Positions 9,539 to 18,386 of a DNA stretch of 47,978 nt are shown here, in pieces (the stretch's first letter is position 1; each line of letters starts with the position of its first letter). Made by a program: the position numbers and the translations under genes. Source of the DNA: an uncultured Saprospiraceae bacterium (GTDB taxonomy: Bacteria; Bacteroidota; Bacteroidia; Chitinophagales; Saprospiraceae). The notes under the pieces are model-generated. The model was not told the DNA's origin. It was given only the letters and a program-made list of their open reading frames with translations, and did not search any database. The stretch is from the NCBI GenBank assembly GCA_938015415.1, contig CALLPK010000048.1:1-47978 (forward strand), given 5' to 3'.

Positions 9539-11095
9539 TTACTTGAGTTTAAAAACACCACAAATGGGGACTCCATCCACCATGATCTCAAATAGTTTAT
9601 TTGAATAAGGACCTTCTTTTTGTTGATAAGCAGCAATATTCGATAAATGTCTATAATTCGAAATAAAATAAGTACTTTTTTCTGTCCCCCAAGTAAATTC
9701 TATTTTATCTTTATACCTTTTACTAAGCAGTCCATAACCCCCGTAGGCAGAATAATCAAAGGAAGAAACCACTTCTTTTTTTTCTGTATTTACCAGGTAT
9801 TCATCGACCAGGATTTCCATGGCGTTTTTATAACTCAATCCCCAATAGTCCTGCTCGAATTTTCCAAGTTCATTTTTAGCTAAGGTATTAAAGTAGTTAA
9901 ACTGAAAAGGGTGATTGCTACCGATCCATCCAAGGGTGAAAATTATTTGCAAGATGAGTACCACCGTTACCCATTTGTAAATACGAGTGAAGTGTGTTTT
10001 TATTTTTTTTAGAAAAAAAGCAGATAACAGGATTAATCCAGGATAGATAAAATATAAATGACGCCAGCCTCCATATAAAATAGAATCAAGCAAAAGTACG
10101 GCTAATATTGGACCTAAAGTCAGTCCTAAAATAGCTAGGGGATAGCGATTTTTAACTGGATTTTTCAGCACCAAATAACTGACCGAAAGAATGGCAACTA
10201 TAAAAATTATGCTATAGGCAAGCGGTGTTGTAATCCCTATCCAGCTAAATAGGTAGGTCCAGGGCGCGTCGACGGAAGGCACTGCCTCTCCCCAGTAAAT
10301 GAGGTCTTTTAGCCAAGGGAATTTACTCATGACTTTGAATGCCCAAATAAAATTTTTGAATGGATCTTCCCACAATAAAGGCCAAAGTGCAATGGTGGAT
10401 ACGCAGGTTGATAATGTAAAAATCAAAGAAGAAATGCTCTTTTTCTTTAGATTATCCTTTAGGTTTAAATAAAGCAATAAAATTGTTATAGGGACAAGGA
10501 TAATACCTACAATTCTCACATTAATCAGCAAGCCTGTTATTAAGCCATGAATAATCAGCCATTTATATTGGCCATTATCAAAGATCTTATAAAGAGAATA
10601 CATCGAAATACTATAGACAGATAAAAGGACAATGTCCTTAGGGTTATAATGCGCATGTGCAAAAATGCGCGGATGTATCAAGAACATTAGAAGACATAAA
10701 ATTGAAATTAACGCATCTTGACTAATCGCAACTATTAAAAGATACAACATTAAGGCCGCAGCACAAAAGAGTAAAAAAACCATGTAATGCCGCAGAAGAT
10801 ACCTCGATCGCCAGTCATCAAATCCCAGAAAGCACTCCAAACTAATCGCAGTTAACTGAAAAATATTGCCGTAGCACCTTTGATCATAGGACCGATAATC
10901 AACATCATTTTGGCCTTCAATGCATTCTATTTCTACATTAATAACGTCTGAAATATAGTGCATAACCATCAAGCCATGCTTCCGCTCTATTTCTTCGTCA
11001 ATAGAAAACCCATAATCTGGCGTAATCCACAATCCCACCAATGTGTAGACCACCAAGAGGAGGAATCCATGGTATGTTTTAATGTTTCTCAACAT
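9539..11095 (-). CDS. GT39/ArnT-like polytopic glycosyltransferase (GT-C fold)
   Basis: The 518-residue protein has many hydrophobic segments. The first helix (about 10-27) is followed by an acidic first loop (SIDEE, D33-E35), the place of the catalytic acid in GT-C enzymes that use polyprenyl-phosphate sugars. HPRIFAHAHYNPKDI (141-155) matches a second-loop motif I associate with PMT/ArnT-like bacterial proteins. Such enzymes move a sugar from a lipid carrier to a protein or glycolipid on the outer face of the inner membrane. The gene converges with the synthetase gene and lies 140 bp downstream of preA on the same strand. Nothing in it suggests a part in pyrimidine catabolism. The start is the ATG at 11095. 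Donor and acceptor cannot be told from sequence. Confidence 0.75.
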   Translation of the reverse strand: MLRNIKTYHGFLLLVVYTLVGLWITPDYGFSIDEEIERKHGLMVMHYISDVINVEIECIEGQNDVDYRSYDQRCYGNIFQLTAISLECFLGFDDWRSRYLLRHYMVFLLFCAAALMLYLLIVAISQDALISILCLLMFLIHPRIFAHAHYNPKDIVLLSVYSISMYSLYKIFDNGQYKWLIIHGLITGLLINVRIVGIILVPITILLLYLNLKDNLKKKSISSLIFTLSTCVSTIALWPLLWEDPFKNFIWAFKVMSKFPWLKDLIYWGEAVPSVDAPWTYLFSWIGITTPLAYSIIFIVAILSVSYLVLKNPVKNRYPLAILGLTLGPILAVLLLDSILYGGWRHLYFIYPGLILLSAFFLKKIKTHFTRIYKWVTVVLILQIIFTLGWIGSNHPFQFNYFNTLAKNELGKFEQDYWGLSYKNAMEILVDEYLVNTEKKEVVSSFDYSAYGGYGLLSKRYKDKIEFTWGTEKSTYFISNYRHLSNIAAYQQKEGPYSNKLFEIMVDGVPICGVFKLK

Positions 11096-11235
11096 TTTGT
11101 AATTTTATTGTTTTAAATGGACGCGCTAGTCCACCATAACGACCAGTCTAAAGCATTACGCTCGTCTATTTTCCGAAGTGTAGATACCCAAGTATTGCCT
11201 TCTCCTAAATACAAAAGTTCCTGATTTTACACAAA

Positions 11236-12570
11236 CTACTTCCGATGCTTCAATGCATCTGCCACCGTAGGAACAAAATGGTGCTTACCTCCCGCCCGAT
11301 CATCATTAAAACTCGTAGGGATTTCATTCGCTTTAGTTTTCTCATCCCAGGTCAAGTGCTCTTTTCCGTTGTCTCTTTGTTCCATGGTGATGCACGCTTC
11401 TACTGGACAAACCAGTGAACAAAGATTACAGCCCACACAATTTTCTTCTATTATTTCTGGAATTCGATTGCTATTTTCTTCTGGAATTCGGATGGCTTGA
11501 TGAGCGCCATCATCACAAGCAATATAACAAAGGTCACAACCGATACATTTGTTCGTATCTATATTTGCTACGACCTTATGTTTGAGATTCAGGTGCTTCC
11601 ATTCTGTTACATTTGGCAGGGCTTTACCTTTGAAGTCATAGATAGTTTCGTATCCTTTTTCGATCATGAACTGTTCGAGGCCAGTCTTCATTTCGCGAAC
11701 GATTCCAAAACCATAATGCATCACCGCAGTACATACCTGAACAGATCCGGCACCGAGTAAAATGAATTCTACCACATCTCTCCAGGTTTCTATGCCACCA
11801 ATACCTGAGACTGGAATATTTTGAATTTCAGGATGTTTAGTAAGTTCTTTCAACATTTCCAGTGCGATTGGTTTTACCGCCGGACCACAATATCCACCAT
11901 TGGTTCCTTTGCCATCTACGACCGGATAAGGGGCATAGGTATCCAGGTCAATGCCGACAATACTTTTAATGGTGTTGATCAATGAGATAGCATTGGTGCC
12001 ACCTCTTACGGCCGCCAATCCAGGATCCACTATATGGGAAATATTAGGAGTTAGTTTAGTAATGACTGGTATGTTGGCTGCTTCCATTACCCATTCGACA
12101 ATCGTCTGAAGCACTGCTGGTTCTTGACCAACCGCAGATCCCATGCCTCGCTCACACATCCCGTGTGGACAACCAAAATTTAATTCGATTCCATCCGCCC
12201 CTGCGTTTTCCACATCTTTGATTATCTGCATCCACTCTTCTTTGGTCTCTACCATCAGGGAGGCAATGACCGCATGGTCGGGAAAATATTTCTTAACCTC
12301 CTCAATCTCTCTAAGGTTATCTGCCAGGGGCCGATCCGTAATCAATTCAATATTATTAAATCCTGCCATTCGGTTGCCTCCATAGTTGGTAGAACCATAT
12401 CGACTCGACACATTGATTACCGGTACTCCCAGTGTTTTCCAGACCGCTCCGCCCCAGCCGGCATCAAAAGCTTTCATGATTTGATATCCCGTATTTGTTG
12501 GTGGCGCGGAAGCCAACCAAAAGGGATTTGGTGCTTTTATTCCAGCAAAATCAATATTTAAGTTTGGCAT
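11236..12570 (-). CDS. preA: NAD-dependent dihydropyrimidine dehydrogenase, catalytic subunit PreA
   Basis: The protein reduces uracil or thymine to the 5,6-dihydro form, in complex with PreT. Residues 1-315 are a dihydroorotate dehydrogenase-like FMN barrel. NFGCPHGM places the expected catalytic cysteine at C134, next to the substrate-binding asparagine N131. VSGIGGI (254-260) is a typical phosphate-binding turn for FMN. The C-terminal part carries two 4Fe-4S ferredoxin motifs: C342/C345/C348/C352, and C378/C381/C384/C388 followed by Pro. At 444 residues it resembles the C-terminal part of animal dihydropyrimidine dehydrogenase, which is split into PreT and PreA in bacteria. It is the last gene of the catabolic cluster, 267 bp after preT. 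The start at 12570 leads directly into the first barrel strand. Confidence 0.93.
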   Translation of the reverse strand: MPNLNIDFAGIKAPNPFWLASAPPTNTGYQIMKAFDAGWGGAVWKTLGVPVINVSSRYGSTNYGGNRMAGFNNIELITDRPLADNLREIEEVKKYFPDHAVIASLMVETKEEWMQIIKDVENAGADGIELNFGCPHGMCERGMGSAVGQEPAVLQTIVEWVMEAANIPVITKLTPNISHIVDPGLAAVRGGTNAISLINTIKSIVGIDLDTYAPYPVVDGKGTNGGYCGPAVKPIALEMLKELTKHPEIQNIPVSGIGGIETWRDVVEFILLGAGSVQVCTAVMHYGFGIVREMKTGLEQFMIEKGYETIYDFKGKALPNVTEWKHLNLKHKVVANIDTNKCIGCDLCYIACDDGAHQAIRIPEENSNRIPEIIEENCVGCNLCSLVCPVEACITMEQRDNGKEHLTWDEKTKANEIPTSFNDDRAGGKHHFVPTVADALKHRK

Positions 12571-12740
12571 ATAGTTTATTTTTTATTGAAGTTGTTTATT
12601 AGATTTTAGTGAGTAGCAATTTTTTGCATTTTTTTGCTTTGCCGCCTTCTGACTTCCTAAAGGAAAAACCGCTTCCCGCTCTAGGTTTATTTAGATACTA
12701 TTTCTTTTTCTCTGTCTACTCGTTGAGTCTTAGGTCTTTA

Positions 12741-12830
12741 GTAATTTATGACAAACTCTCCCTTTGAGAGGGACCTGCGCGCGGGGTTCTCCTTCAGGAG
12801 TTAGAGGCGAGCGATGGCCTGATTTTTACA
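12741..12830. repeat. GC-rich element with small inverted repeats between preT and preA
   Basis: The 267-bp spacer contains an unusually GC-rich block. It holds CTCTC-CCTTT-GAGAG (about 12757-12771), a GCGCGC core, and CTCC-TTCA-GGAG (about 12790-12801). Nothing in it looks coding. It resembles short intergenic repeats scattered in some Bacteroidota genomes, but a second copy is not visible in this window. It may also form RNA structure between preT and preA. Confidence 0.35.
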
Positions 12831-12837
12831 TTTATGA

Positions 12838-14163
12838 TTACCTATTCAACCACTGCTCGATTCCCTGAGCAGCCATTTTTCCGTCAAAAGCAGCATTCAC
12901 TACTTCCGCTCCTCCATTGACTGCGTCTCCTCCCGCAAAGTATTTTGGATTGGTACATTGAAAACTCGATTCATTTACTACTATTCTTTTTTTATTATCC
13001 AATTCCAAACCTTCAATCAATTCCAGGAAGTGCTTTTGCTTCGCTTGACCAGTTGCCTTGATGACCAGATCGGATTCAAGGATAAATTCACTTCCTGCTA
13101 TGTTTTCAAGTTTGCCATTTATTACCTGAGTTTTAATAAACTGGACGCCAGTAGCTTTTCCATTTCCAATAATTTTGATTGGTTGCGCATTAAATAAACT
13201 TTCTACTCCCGCGCTAATGGCCAATTTATATTCAAATCCGTAGGCACCCATATCTTCTTTTGATCTTCTGTAAGCCAATACTACCGACTCTGCTCCCATT
13301 CTAGCAGATTGGGAGGCGGCATCCATAGCTGTATTTCCTCCACCGATCACGACCACTTTTTTTGGAACTGTCAGATGATGATGTTTCAAGCGGAGTTCTT
13401 CTATAAATTCTACAGCACCAACTACATTTGTTTTATCTTCTCCCGGCAAACCTATTCGGGCCGTAGCTCCAATACCGACGCCAAGAAATATGGCATCATA
13501 ATCCGCCTCTAATTTTTCTAATTGCGTTTTATTTTCAATTGGATGATCACAGATAAAATTCAGTCCCATTTGTTTTTCAAGGAAATTAATTTCATCCTCC
13601 ACCTCCTGATTGGTTATTTTATAGGCTGCAATACCATATAAAGTCAATCCGGAAGGTTTTGATTTTGCTTCGTATATATCGACCTCGTATCCCATGGTTC
13701 GCAATTCGCAGGCACAAGCGATACCTGCTCCTCCGGAACCGATAATGGCTACTTTTCTTCCATTAGGAGTACCCGGAGAAAATAATTTCTTTTCCTCTTT
13801 GATAGCCGCACTACTGGCAAAATTTTGCAATCGTCCAATTTGAATGGGTGGTAAATCCTGGTGGTTAAACACGCATGCTCCTTCACATAATTCTTGCGTA
13901 GGACAGATTTTGCCACAAGCATTTCCTAACCAATTCGACTCATAAATAGTCTTCGCTGAACCAGTTAGATTCCCTGAGTTTATTTGTTTGATAAACAAAG
14001 GAATGTCAATGCCGGTAGGGCAGGCGGTGATGCAAGGGGCATCGTAGCAAAATAGACATTTTGAACTTTCAAAAGCTGCCTCCGTCGGATTCATTAACGG
14101 TTTCTTTTGAGCAAAATTTTGCTTAAATTCTATTTCGGATGTCGGTCGTTTATATTCTGACAT
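12838..14163 (-). CDS. preT: Dihydropyrimidine dehydrogenase, NAD(H)-oxidising flavoprotein subunit PreT
   Basis: This 441-residue GltD-like flavoprotein should pass electrons from NAD(P)H through FAD and Fe-S clusters to PreA. The N-terminal part has the cysteine-rich cluster region of the family (CLFCYDAPCITACPTG, then NACGKICPTQELCEGAC). Next are an FAD-binding GSGGAGIACACEL and an NAD(P)-binding VVIGGGNTAMDAA, with the usual GGDAVNGGAEVVNAAFDG near the C-terminus. The frame can be extended to an ATG at 14226, but those 21 codons read through a large palindrome and do not look like the family. MSEYKRPT at 14163 is the better start. It is the sixth gene of the cluster, just before preA. The pairing with preA supports the assignment over glutamate synthase small subunit. 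Confidence 0.92.
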   Translation of the reverse strand: MSEYKRPTSEIEFKQNFAQKKPLMNPTEAAFESSKCLFCYDAPCITACPTGIDIPLFIKQINSGNLTGSAKTIYESNWLGNACGKICPTQELCEGACVFNHQDLPPIQIGRLQNFASSAAIKEEKKLFSPGTPNGRKVAIIGSGGAGIACACELRTMGYEVDIYEAKSKPSGLTLYGIAAYKITNQEVEDEINFLEKQMGLNFICDHPIENKTQLEKLEADYDAIFLGVGIGATARIGLPGEDKTNVVGAVEFIEELRLKHHHLTVPKKVVVIGGGNTAMDAASQSARMGAESVVLAYRRSKEDMGAYGFEYKLAISAGVESLFNAQPIKIIGNGKATGVQFIKTQVINGKLENIAGSEFILESDLVIKATGQAKQKHFLELIEGLELDNKKRIVVNESSFQCTNPKYFAGGDAVNGGAEVVNAAFDGKMAAQGIEQWLNR

Positions 14164-14182
14164 TTTTTTGTTTTGAGCTGAA

Positions 14183-14303
14183 TACAGGACAAAAGCCCTA
14201 AAAGTTATTTTTTGCCACAAAGTCACGAAGCCACAAAGGATTTTTCCAAAGGTAAAAATCTCCTTTTCTTTGTGACTTTATGGCAATTTAATTTTGTCCT
14301 GTA
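14183..14303. repeat. Large imperfect palindrome between beta-ureidopropionase gene and preT
   Basis: The arms begin and end with TACAGGACAAAA (from 14183) and TTTTGTCCTGTA (to 14303). Inside, TTGCCACAAAGTCAC on the left matches TGTGACTTTATGGCAA on the right, and the tip is near 14249. The left arm has about 14 extra bases. It could form a long intercistronic RNA hairpin or be a REP- or MITE-like element. The CCACAAAG/GTCACGAAG wording recalls short repeats common in Bacteroidota intergenic DNA, from memory. Confidence 0.6.
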
Positions 14304-14328
14304 CAAAGAGTTTTGAGTTTAATAATTA

Positions 14329-15195
14329 CTATAATTCCGTTAATTTTCCGTAGGTTTCAGGTCGTCTATCTCTGAAAAACTGCCAGGTAGATCTTACTTC
14401 TTCAATTAGATCTAAATCGAACTCTGCGACTAACAATTCATCGTCATATTCAGATGCTTGTGAAAATATTTGTCCTCTCGGATCTACAAAATACGAGGTT
14501 CCGTAAAATCGTCCAAGATCCCAGGGTTTTTCTTCTCCAACTCGATTGATACAACCCATAAAATAGCCATTGGCCGCTGCGTGTGCCGGCTGTTCTAACT
14601 TCCATAAATATTGTGATAAACCGGCTACGGTTGCCGAAGGATTATAAACGATCTCCGCACCATTCAATCCCAGTATTCTGGCACCGTCAGGAAAGTGTCG
14701 GTCATAACAAATATAAATGCCAATCTTAGCGTATTTGGTTTCAAAAACCGGGTATCCCAGATTGCCAGGTTTGAAGAAAAACTTTTCCCAAAAACCAGTG
14801 GTATGTGGAATATGATTTTTTCTGTATTTTCCTAAATAAGTTCCATCTGCATCGATTACGGCAGCTGTATTATAAAGTACACCTGGTTGCTCTTTTTCAT
14901 AGATTGGAACGATGATCACCATGTCGTACTTTTTAGCGTAGACTTGCATCCGCTCTACCGTTGGTCCGGGCACGGATTCTGCCGATTCGTACCATTTACG
15001 ATCTTGTCCCGGGCAGAAATAAGGCGTGTTAAATATTTCCTGAAGACATAATATTTGAACGCCTTGTTCTCCTGCGGCTTCTATGTAAGGAATATGCTTG
15101 TCGATCATTGCATTCATGATTTCCTGAATGCTGCCTTCTCCTTCCGTCATGGGGAGGCTCATTTGTATTAATCCGGATTTTACTTTTCGTGGCAT
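14329..15195 (-). CDS. Beta-ureidopropionase / N-carbamoyl-beta-alanine amidohydrolase (nitrilase superfamily)
   Basis: The enzyme hydrolyses N-carbamoyl-beta-alanine, or the beta-aminoisobutyrate analogue, to the beta-amino acid, CO2 and ammonia. This is the third step of reductive pyrimidine breakdown. The carbon-nitrogen hydrolase triad is visible: E53 in LCLQEIF, K126 in KYRKNHIP and C163 in IYICYDRHFP. The protein has 288 residues, normal for a single-domain bacterial member, and no signal peptide, so it should be cytoplasmic. It lies between the dihydropyrimidinase gene (131 bp upstream) and preT on the same strand. Family sequence alone cannot exclude other N-carbamoyl amide substrates; the neighbours make this substrate likely. 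Confidence 0.88.
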   Translation of the reverse strand: MPRKVKSGLIQMSLPMTEGEGSIQEIMNAMIDKHIPYIEAAGEQGVQILCLQEIFNTPYFCPGQDRKWYESAESVPGPTVERMQVYAKKYDMVIIVPIYEKEQPGVLYNTAAVIDADGTYLGKYRKNHIPHTTGFWEKFFFKPGNLGYPVFETKYAKIGIYICYDRHFPDGARILGLNGAEIVYNPSATVAGLSQYLWKLEQPAHAAANGYFMGCINRVGEEKPWDLGRFYGTSYFVDPRGQIFSQASEYDDELLVAEFDLDLIEEVRSTWQFFRDRRPETYGKLTEL

Positions 15196-15326
15196 ATCGT
15201 TTATTTTTGTTAATGTTATTTTTTTTAAATTTTAATTTTATTTGCTATTTTTAAACGCGGTCGAGTGAAGCAAGCGGCAAAAAGCCAGTAGCAAAAGGCA
15301 TTTTCAATCTCTATCGAAAACCTTTC

Positions 15327-16706
15327 CTAAACCTGTAAAGAAGTCTTTCCTCTTTTTACAAATTGGCCATAACCAGGTTCGAGTAAGCATTTGTTTTTTT
15401 CAATGGCTATTTGGCCTCTGAGCAAAACCGTTTCTGTTTTTCCAGTTAGTTTAAATCCTTCGTAGGAAGAATAATCCGCGTTCATGTGATGAGTTTTTAC
15501 AGAAAGTGTATGTTTTTTCTTGGGATTAAAAATAACTAAATCAGCGTCTGCTCCGATTGCGATGGTTCCTTTTTTAGGATACATACCAAATATTTTTGCG
15601 GCGTTGGTGGACGTTAATTCTACGTATTTGGAGAGGGAAATTCTTCCTTTTCCTACACCTTCTGAAAATAGTAATTCCATTCTATGCTCAATCGCTGGAT
15701 GACCATTTGGAATTTTAGAAAAATCGTTTTTCCCCATCTGTTTTTGTTTCCATGTAAATGGGCAATGATCGGTTCCTACCACTTGGATGAGGCCTTGATT
15801 TATGCCTGACCAAAGAGACGTTTGATCTTTCTTTTCGCGCAGCGGCGGACTCATCACCCATTTTGCACCATCCTTTCTTTTGTAAAGACTGGCATCTAAG
15901 GTAAGGTATTGTGTGCAGGTTTCTACAAATACTTTTTGATTTCTTATTGTACTTTTTCGGACAGCATTCAGGGCACCTTCGCAAGTCATATGGACAATAT
16001 AACCCGGACAACCCGTATAATCTAACATATCCGTAAATCTTGCCGAAGCCTCTGCTTCGGTAACTTCAGGTTGAGACAAGTAATGATAAATCGGTTTGGT
16101 ATTTCCAGCCTTTAGATTTTTTGCAATAAGCGTATCTATCACATCTCCGTTGGTGGCGTGTACGGTGACCAGGCCACCATTTTCTTTTACTACTTTCATC
16201 AGTTGTACCATCTGCCCATCATCAATCATGAGTGCCCCTTTGTAAGCCATGAATGTTTTAAAGCTAGTGATACCTTCTTTTTCAATCATATGGACCACTT
16301 CTTTGGCAACTTTAGGGTTAAAGTCAGTGACGGCCATGTGATAAGAATAATCCCCAACTGCTTTTCCTTTAGATCTTCCTTGCCAGGCTTTTAAGGCATT
16401 TTTTAAAGTATCTCCCTGGGTTTGTAAGATAAAATCAATCACCATGGTCGTTCCGCCAAAAAGTGCAGCACGGGTTCCGGTGGTATAATCATCGCTCGAA
16501 GAGGTGCCCATAAAAGGCATATCTAAGTGAACATGAGGATCAATGCCTCCAGGGAAAATCAATTTACCTTTTGCATTAATGGTTTTATCCGCTTTATAAG
16601 GAAGGTCTTTCCCAATGGCTACAATCGATTCACCTTCTGTATAAATATCTGCGAGGTAATCCGACTCAGCGGTGACAACTCTTCCATTTTTAATAAGTAC
16701 TGACAT
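15327..16706 (-). CDS. hydA: Dihydropyrimidinase (D-hydantoinase)
   Basis: The enzyme opens dihydrouracil or dihydrothymine to the N-carbamoyl-beta-amino acid. All binuclear zinc ligands of the amidohydrolase superfamily are in the expected places: H58 and H60 in DPHVHLDMP, the lysine to be carbamylated K150 in SFKTFMAYKG, H183, H239 in YIVHMTCEG, and D313 in GTDHCPF. The protein has 459 residues, the usual length. Its ATG at 16706 directly abuts the stop codon of the transporter gene at 16707, so the two are probably translationally coupled. Dihydropyrimidinase is favoured over allantoinase by the linked preT, preA and beta-ureidopropionase genes. Confidence 0.93.
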   Translation of the reverse strand: MSVLIKNGRVVTAESDYLADIYTEGESIVAIGKDLPYKADKTINAKGKLIFPGGIDPHVHLDMPFMGTSSSDDYTTGTRAALFGGTTMVIDFILQTQGDTLKNALKAWQGRSKGKAVGDYSYHMAVTDFNPKVAKEVVHMIEKEGITSFKTFMAYKGALMIDDGQMVQLMKVVKENGGLVTVHATNGDVIDTLIAKNLKAGNTKPIYHYLSQPEVTEAEASARFTDMLDYTGCPGYIVHMTCEGALNAVRKSTIRNQKVFVETCTQYLTLDASLYKRKDGAKWVMSPPLREKKDQTSLWSGINQGLIQVVGTDHCPFTWKQKQMGKNDFSKIPNGHPAIEHRMELLFSEGVGKGRISLSKYVELTSTNAAKIFGMYPKKGTIAIGADADLVIFNPKKKHTLSVKTHHMNADYSSYEGFKLTGKTETVLLRGQIAIEKNKCLLEPGYGQFVKRGKTSLQV

Positions 16707-18386
16707 TTATTTTTTTAATTTCATTAATAAATAATAGACGACAAAAGAAACAAGGAAACCAGAGAACCAGGATAGTTTATAAAGTGCCTCCAGGCTTGGT
16801 ACGAAATAACCGATGATGGCCACAAATACGCCAAGCGCCAAAGCAATCATAGCAGAAAGATTAAACCCATTGGTATATTTAAATTGCCCTTCTTCTTTGT
16901 ACAGCTCGTCTAAAGGGATTTCCATTTTTCTAACCAAGTAATAATCGGATAACATGATGCCGAGAACCGGTCCCAACAAGCCACTAATAAAAATCAGGAT
17001 ATTGCTAATTTCATTCATTAAATACCAGGGACAGATGATGATTCCTATAATTCCTGTAATCAAGCCTCCAACTTTGAAAGATATTTTTTTAGGATTCAAG
17101 TTAGAAAAAGCATTGGCCGGAGCAATTACATTTGCTGCAATATTAGTGCTAAGTGTAGCAATAATCATAAATATTTGAGAAATGATTACGACTACTGGAT
17201 TTTGAAATTTAGCAAGAAGCGTGACCGGATCCCACGGTGCATTATTGGCAATGAGGATATCGTCAAAGATGATGACCGCAGCACAGCTTACAAATATTCC
17301 AACAAAAGAATATAGCATCATGGTAGCTGGAAGTCCGACGAATTGTCCAACGACCTGGTCTTTTTGAGTGGCCGCATATCGGGTAATATCAGAAATGCTT
17401 AAAGACATGGTTGCCCAAAAACCGACCATAATTGTCAACCATAAGATATAGCTCCATAATTTAGAATCTGTGCTACTTGCATTTATTTTCTGGACGGACA
17501 AATCAACGATTGATGATTCGACAAAACCACCATTAGTGCTTTTTCTAAGCTGTATTTGTCTATTTTCTATAGGCCCATTAAGCGCAATGTCTGGATTAAC
17601 TAATTTCAGCCAATTTTCTGGTTGGTCATTATTAAATAATCTATATTCTGTAGCTTTAGGATTACCGTCGCTATCCATCGCGGGATTAAGGTGGATGATG
17701 TTTTGTCCAGATGCTATCTCAATACTTGGTGCCGCTAAATAGTGACTTTGGGTTAATACATTTTTAAAACCACCCCCTTCTTTCGCTCCCCAACCGATTA
17801 GGATCAGACCCATCAGAATAAGAATAGGCGCTGAATATTGCTCTAAAAATTTTATACTCTCCGTTCCTTTCCAAATAAAGTACATGTTGAGCAACCAGAA
17901 TATTCCAAAGCCAACAAACTTTCCAAAACTTAATCCGTCTACTGCGATCCCTCCAGTGACCGCATTAAAAATAGCATAAATGGCTAAGCCTCCCAGCCAC
18001 GTATTGACCCCAAACCAACCACAAGCTACAATGGCCCTGACCACGGAGGGTATATGAATTCCAGTGATTCCAAAGGAGGATCTGCCAAGGACCGGAAATG
18101 GAATACCATACTTTACCCCAGCATGCCCGTTAAGTACCATTGGAATGGTAATAATAAGATTGGCTAAACCGATAATGATTAAAGATTCCAGCCAGGTCAT
18201 GCCACTTCCGATCATGTAGGAAGCCAATAAATAGGTCGGAATACAAACCGCCATACCTACCCAAAGTGCGGCAAGAGACCACATGGACCAGGTTCTTTCT
18301 TGCGGTGGAACAGGTTTTAAATCTTCACTATATAAAGACGAATGAGAAAGATCCTCGTTAAGTGTTACGATGTCTTTATTGGTCAT
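16707..18386 (-). CDS. NCS1-family nucleobase:cation symporter with an enlarged TM5-TM6 loop
   Basis: This polytopic inner-membrane transporter of the Mhp1/PucI/uracil permease type probably imports uracil or thymine for the pathway. The N-terminal ERTWSMWSLAALWVGM and the TM6 segment GFWATMSLSISDITRY are typical of NCS1. The protein has 559 residues against about 480-500 in common relatives. The excess is a hydrophilic stretch at about residues 217-308 between TM5 and TM6, a loop that faces the periplasm in the LeuT fold. Its start codon overlaps the aminotransferase stop by 4 bp, and its stop abuts the dihydropyrimidinase start, so it sits tightly in the operon. The substrate is inferred from context; allantoin or hydantoin transport is the alternative. 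Confidence 0.88.
   Translation of the reverse strand: MTNKDIVTLNEDLSHSSLYSEDLKPVPPQERTWSMWSLAALWVGMAVCIPTYLLASYMIGSGMTWLESLIIIGLANLIITIPMVLNGHAGVKYGIPFPVLGRSSFGITGIHIPSVVRAIVACGWFGVNTWLGGLAIYAIFNAVTGGIAVDGLSFGKFVGFGIFWLLNMYFIWKGTESIKFLEQYSAPILILMGLILIGWGAKEGGGFKNVLTQSHYLAAPSIEIASGQNIIHLNPAMDSDGNPKATEYRLFNNDQPENWLKLVNPDIALNGPIENRQIQLRKSTNGGFVESSIVDLSVQKINASSTDSKLWSYILWLTIMVGFWATMSLSISDITRYAATQKDQVVGQFVGLPATMMLYSFVGIFVSCAAVIIFDDILIANNAPWDPVTLLAKFQNPVVVIISQIFMIIATLSTNIAANVIAPANAFSNLNPKKISFKVGGLITGIIGIIICPWYLMNEISNILIFISGLLGPVLGIMLSDYYLVRKMEIPLDELYKEEGQFKYTNGFNLSAMIALALGVFVAIIGYFVPSLEALYKLSWFSGFLVSFVVYYLLMKLKK

Noticed and set aside
11101-11130. Short TGGAC/GTCCA hairpin upstream of the minus-strand glycosyltransferase gene
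   Set aside because: A 5-bp stem without a T-run is expected by chance in a 140-bp spacer.
14164-14226. 21-codon N-terminal extension of PreT
   Set aside because: It is encoded by one arm of a palindromic element, and the family-like sequence begins at the ATG at 14163.
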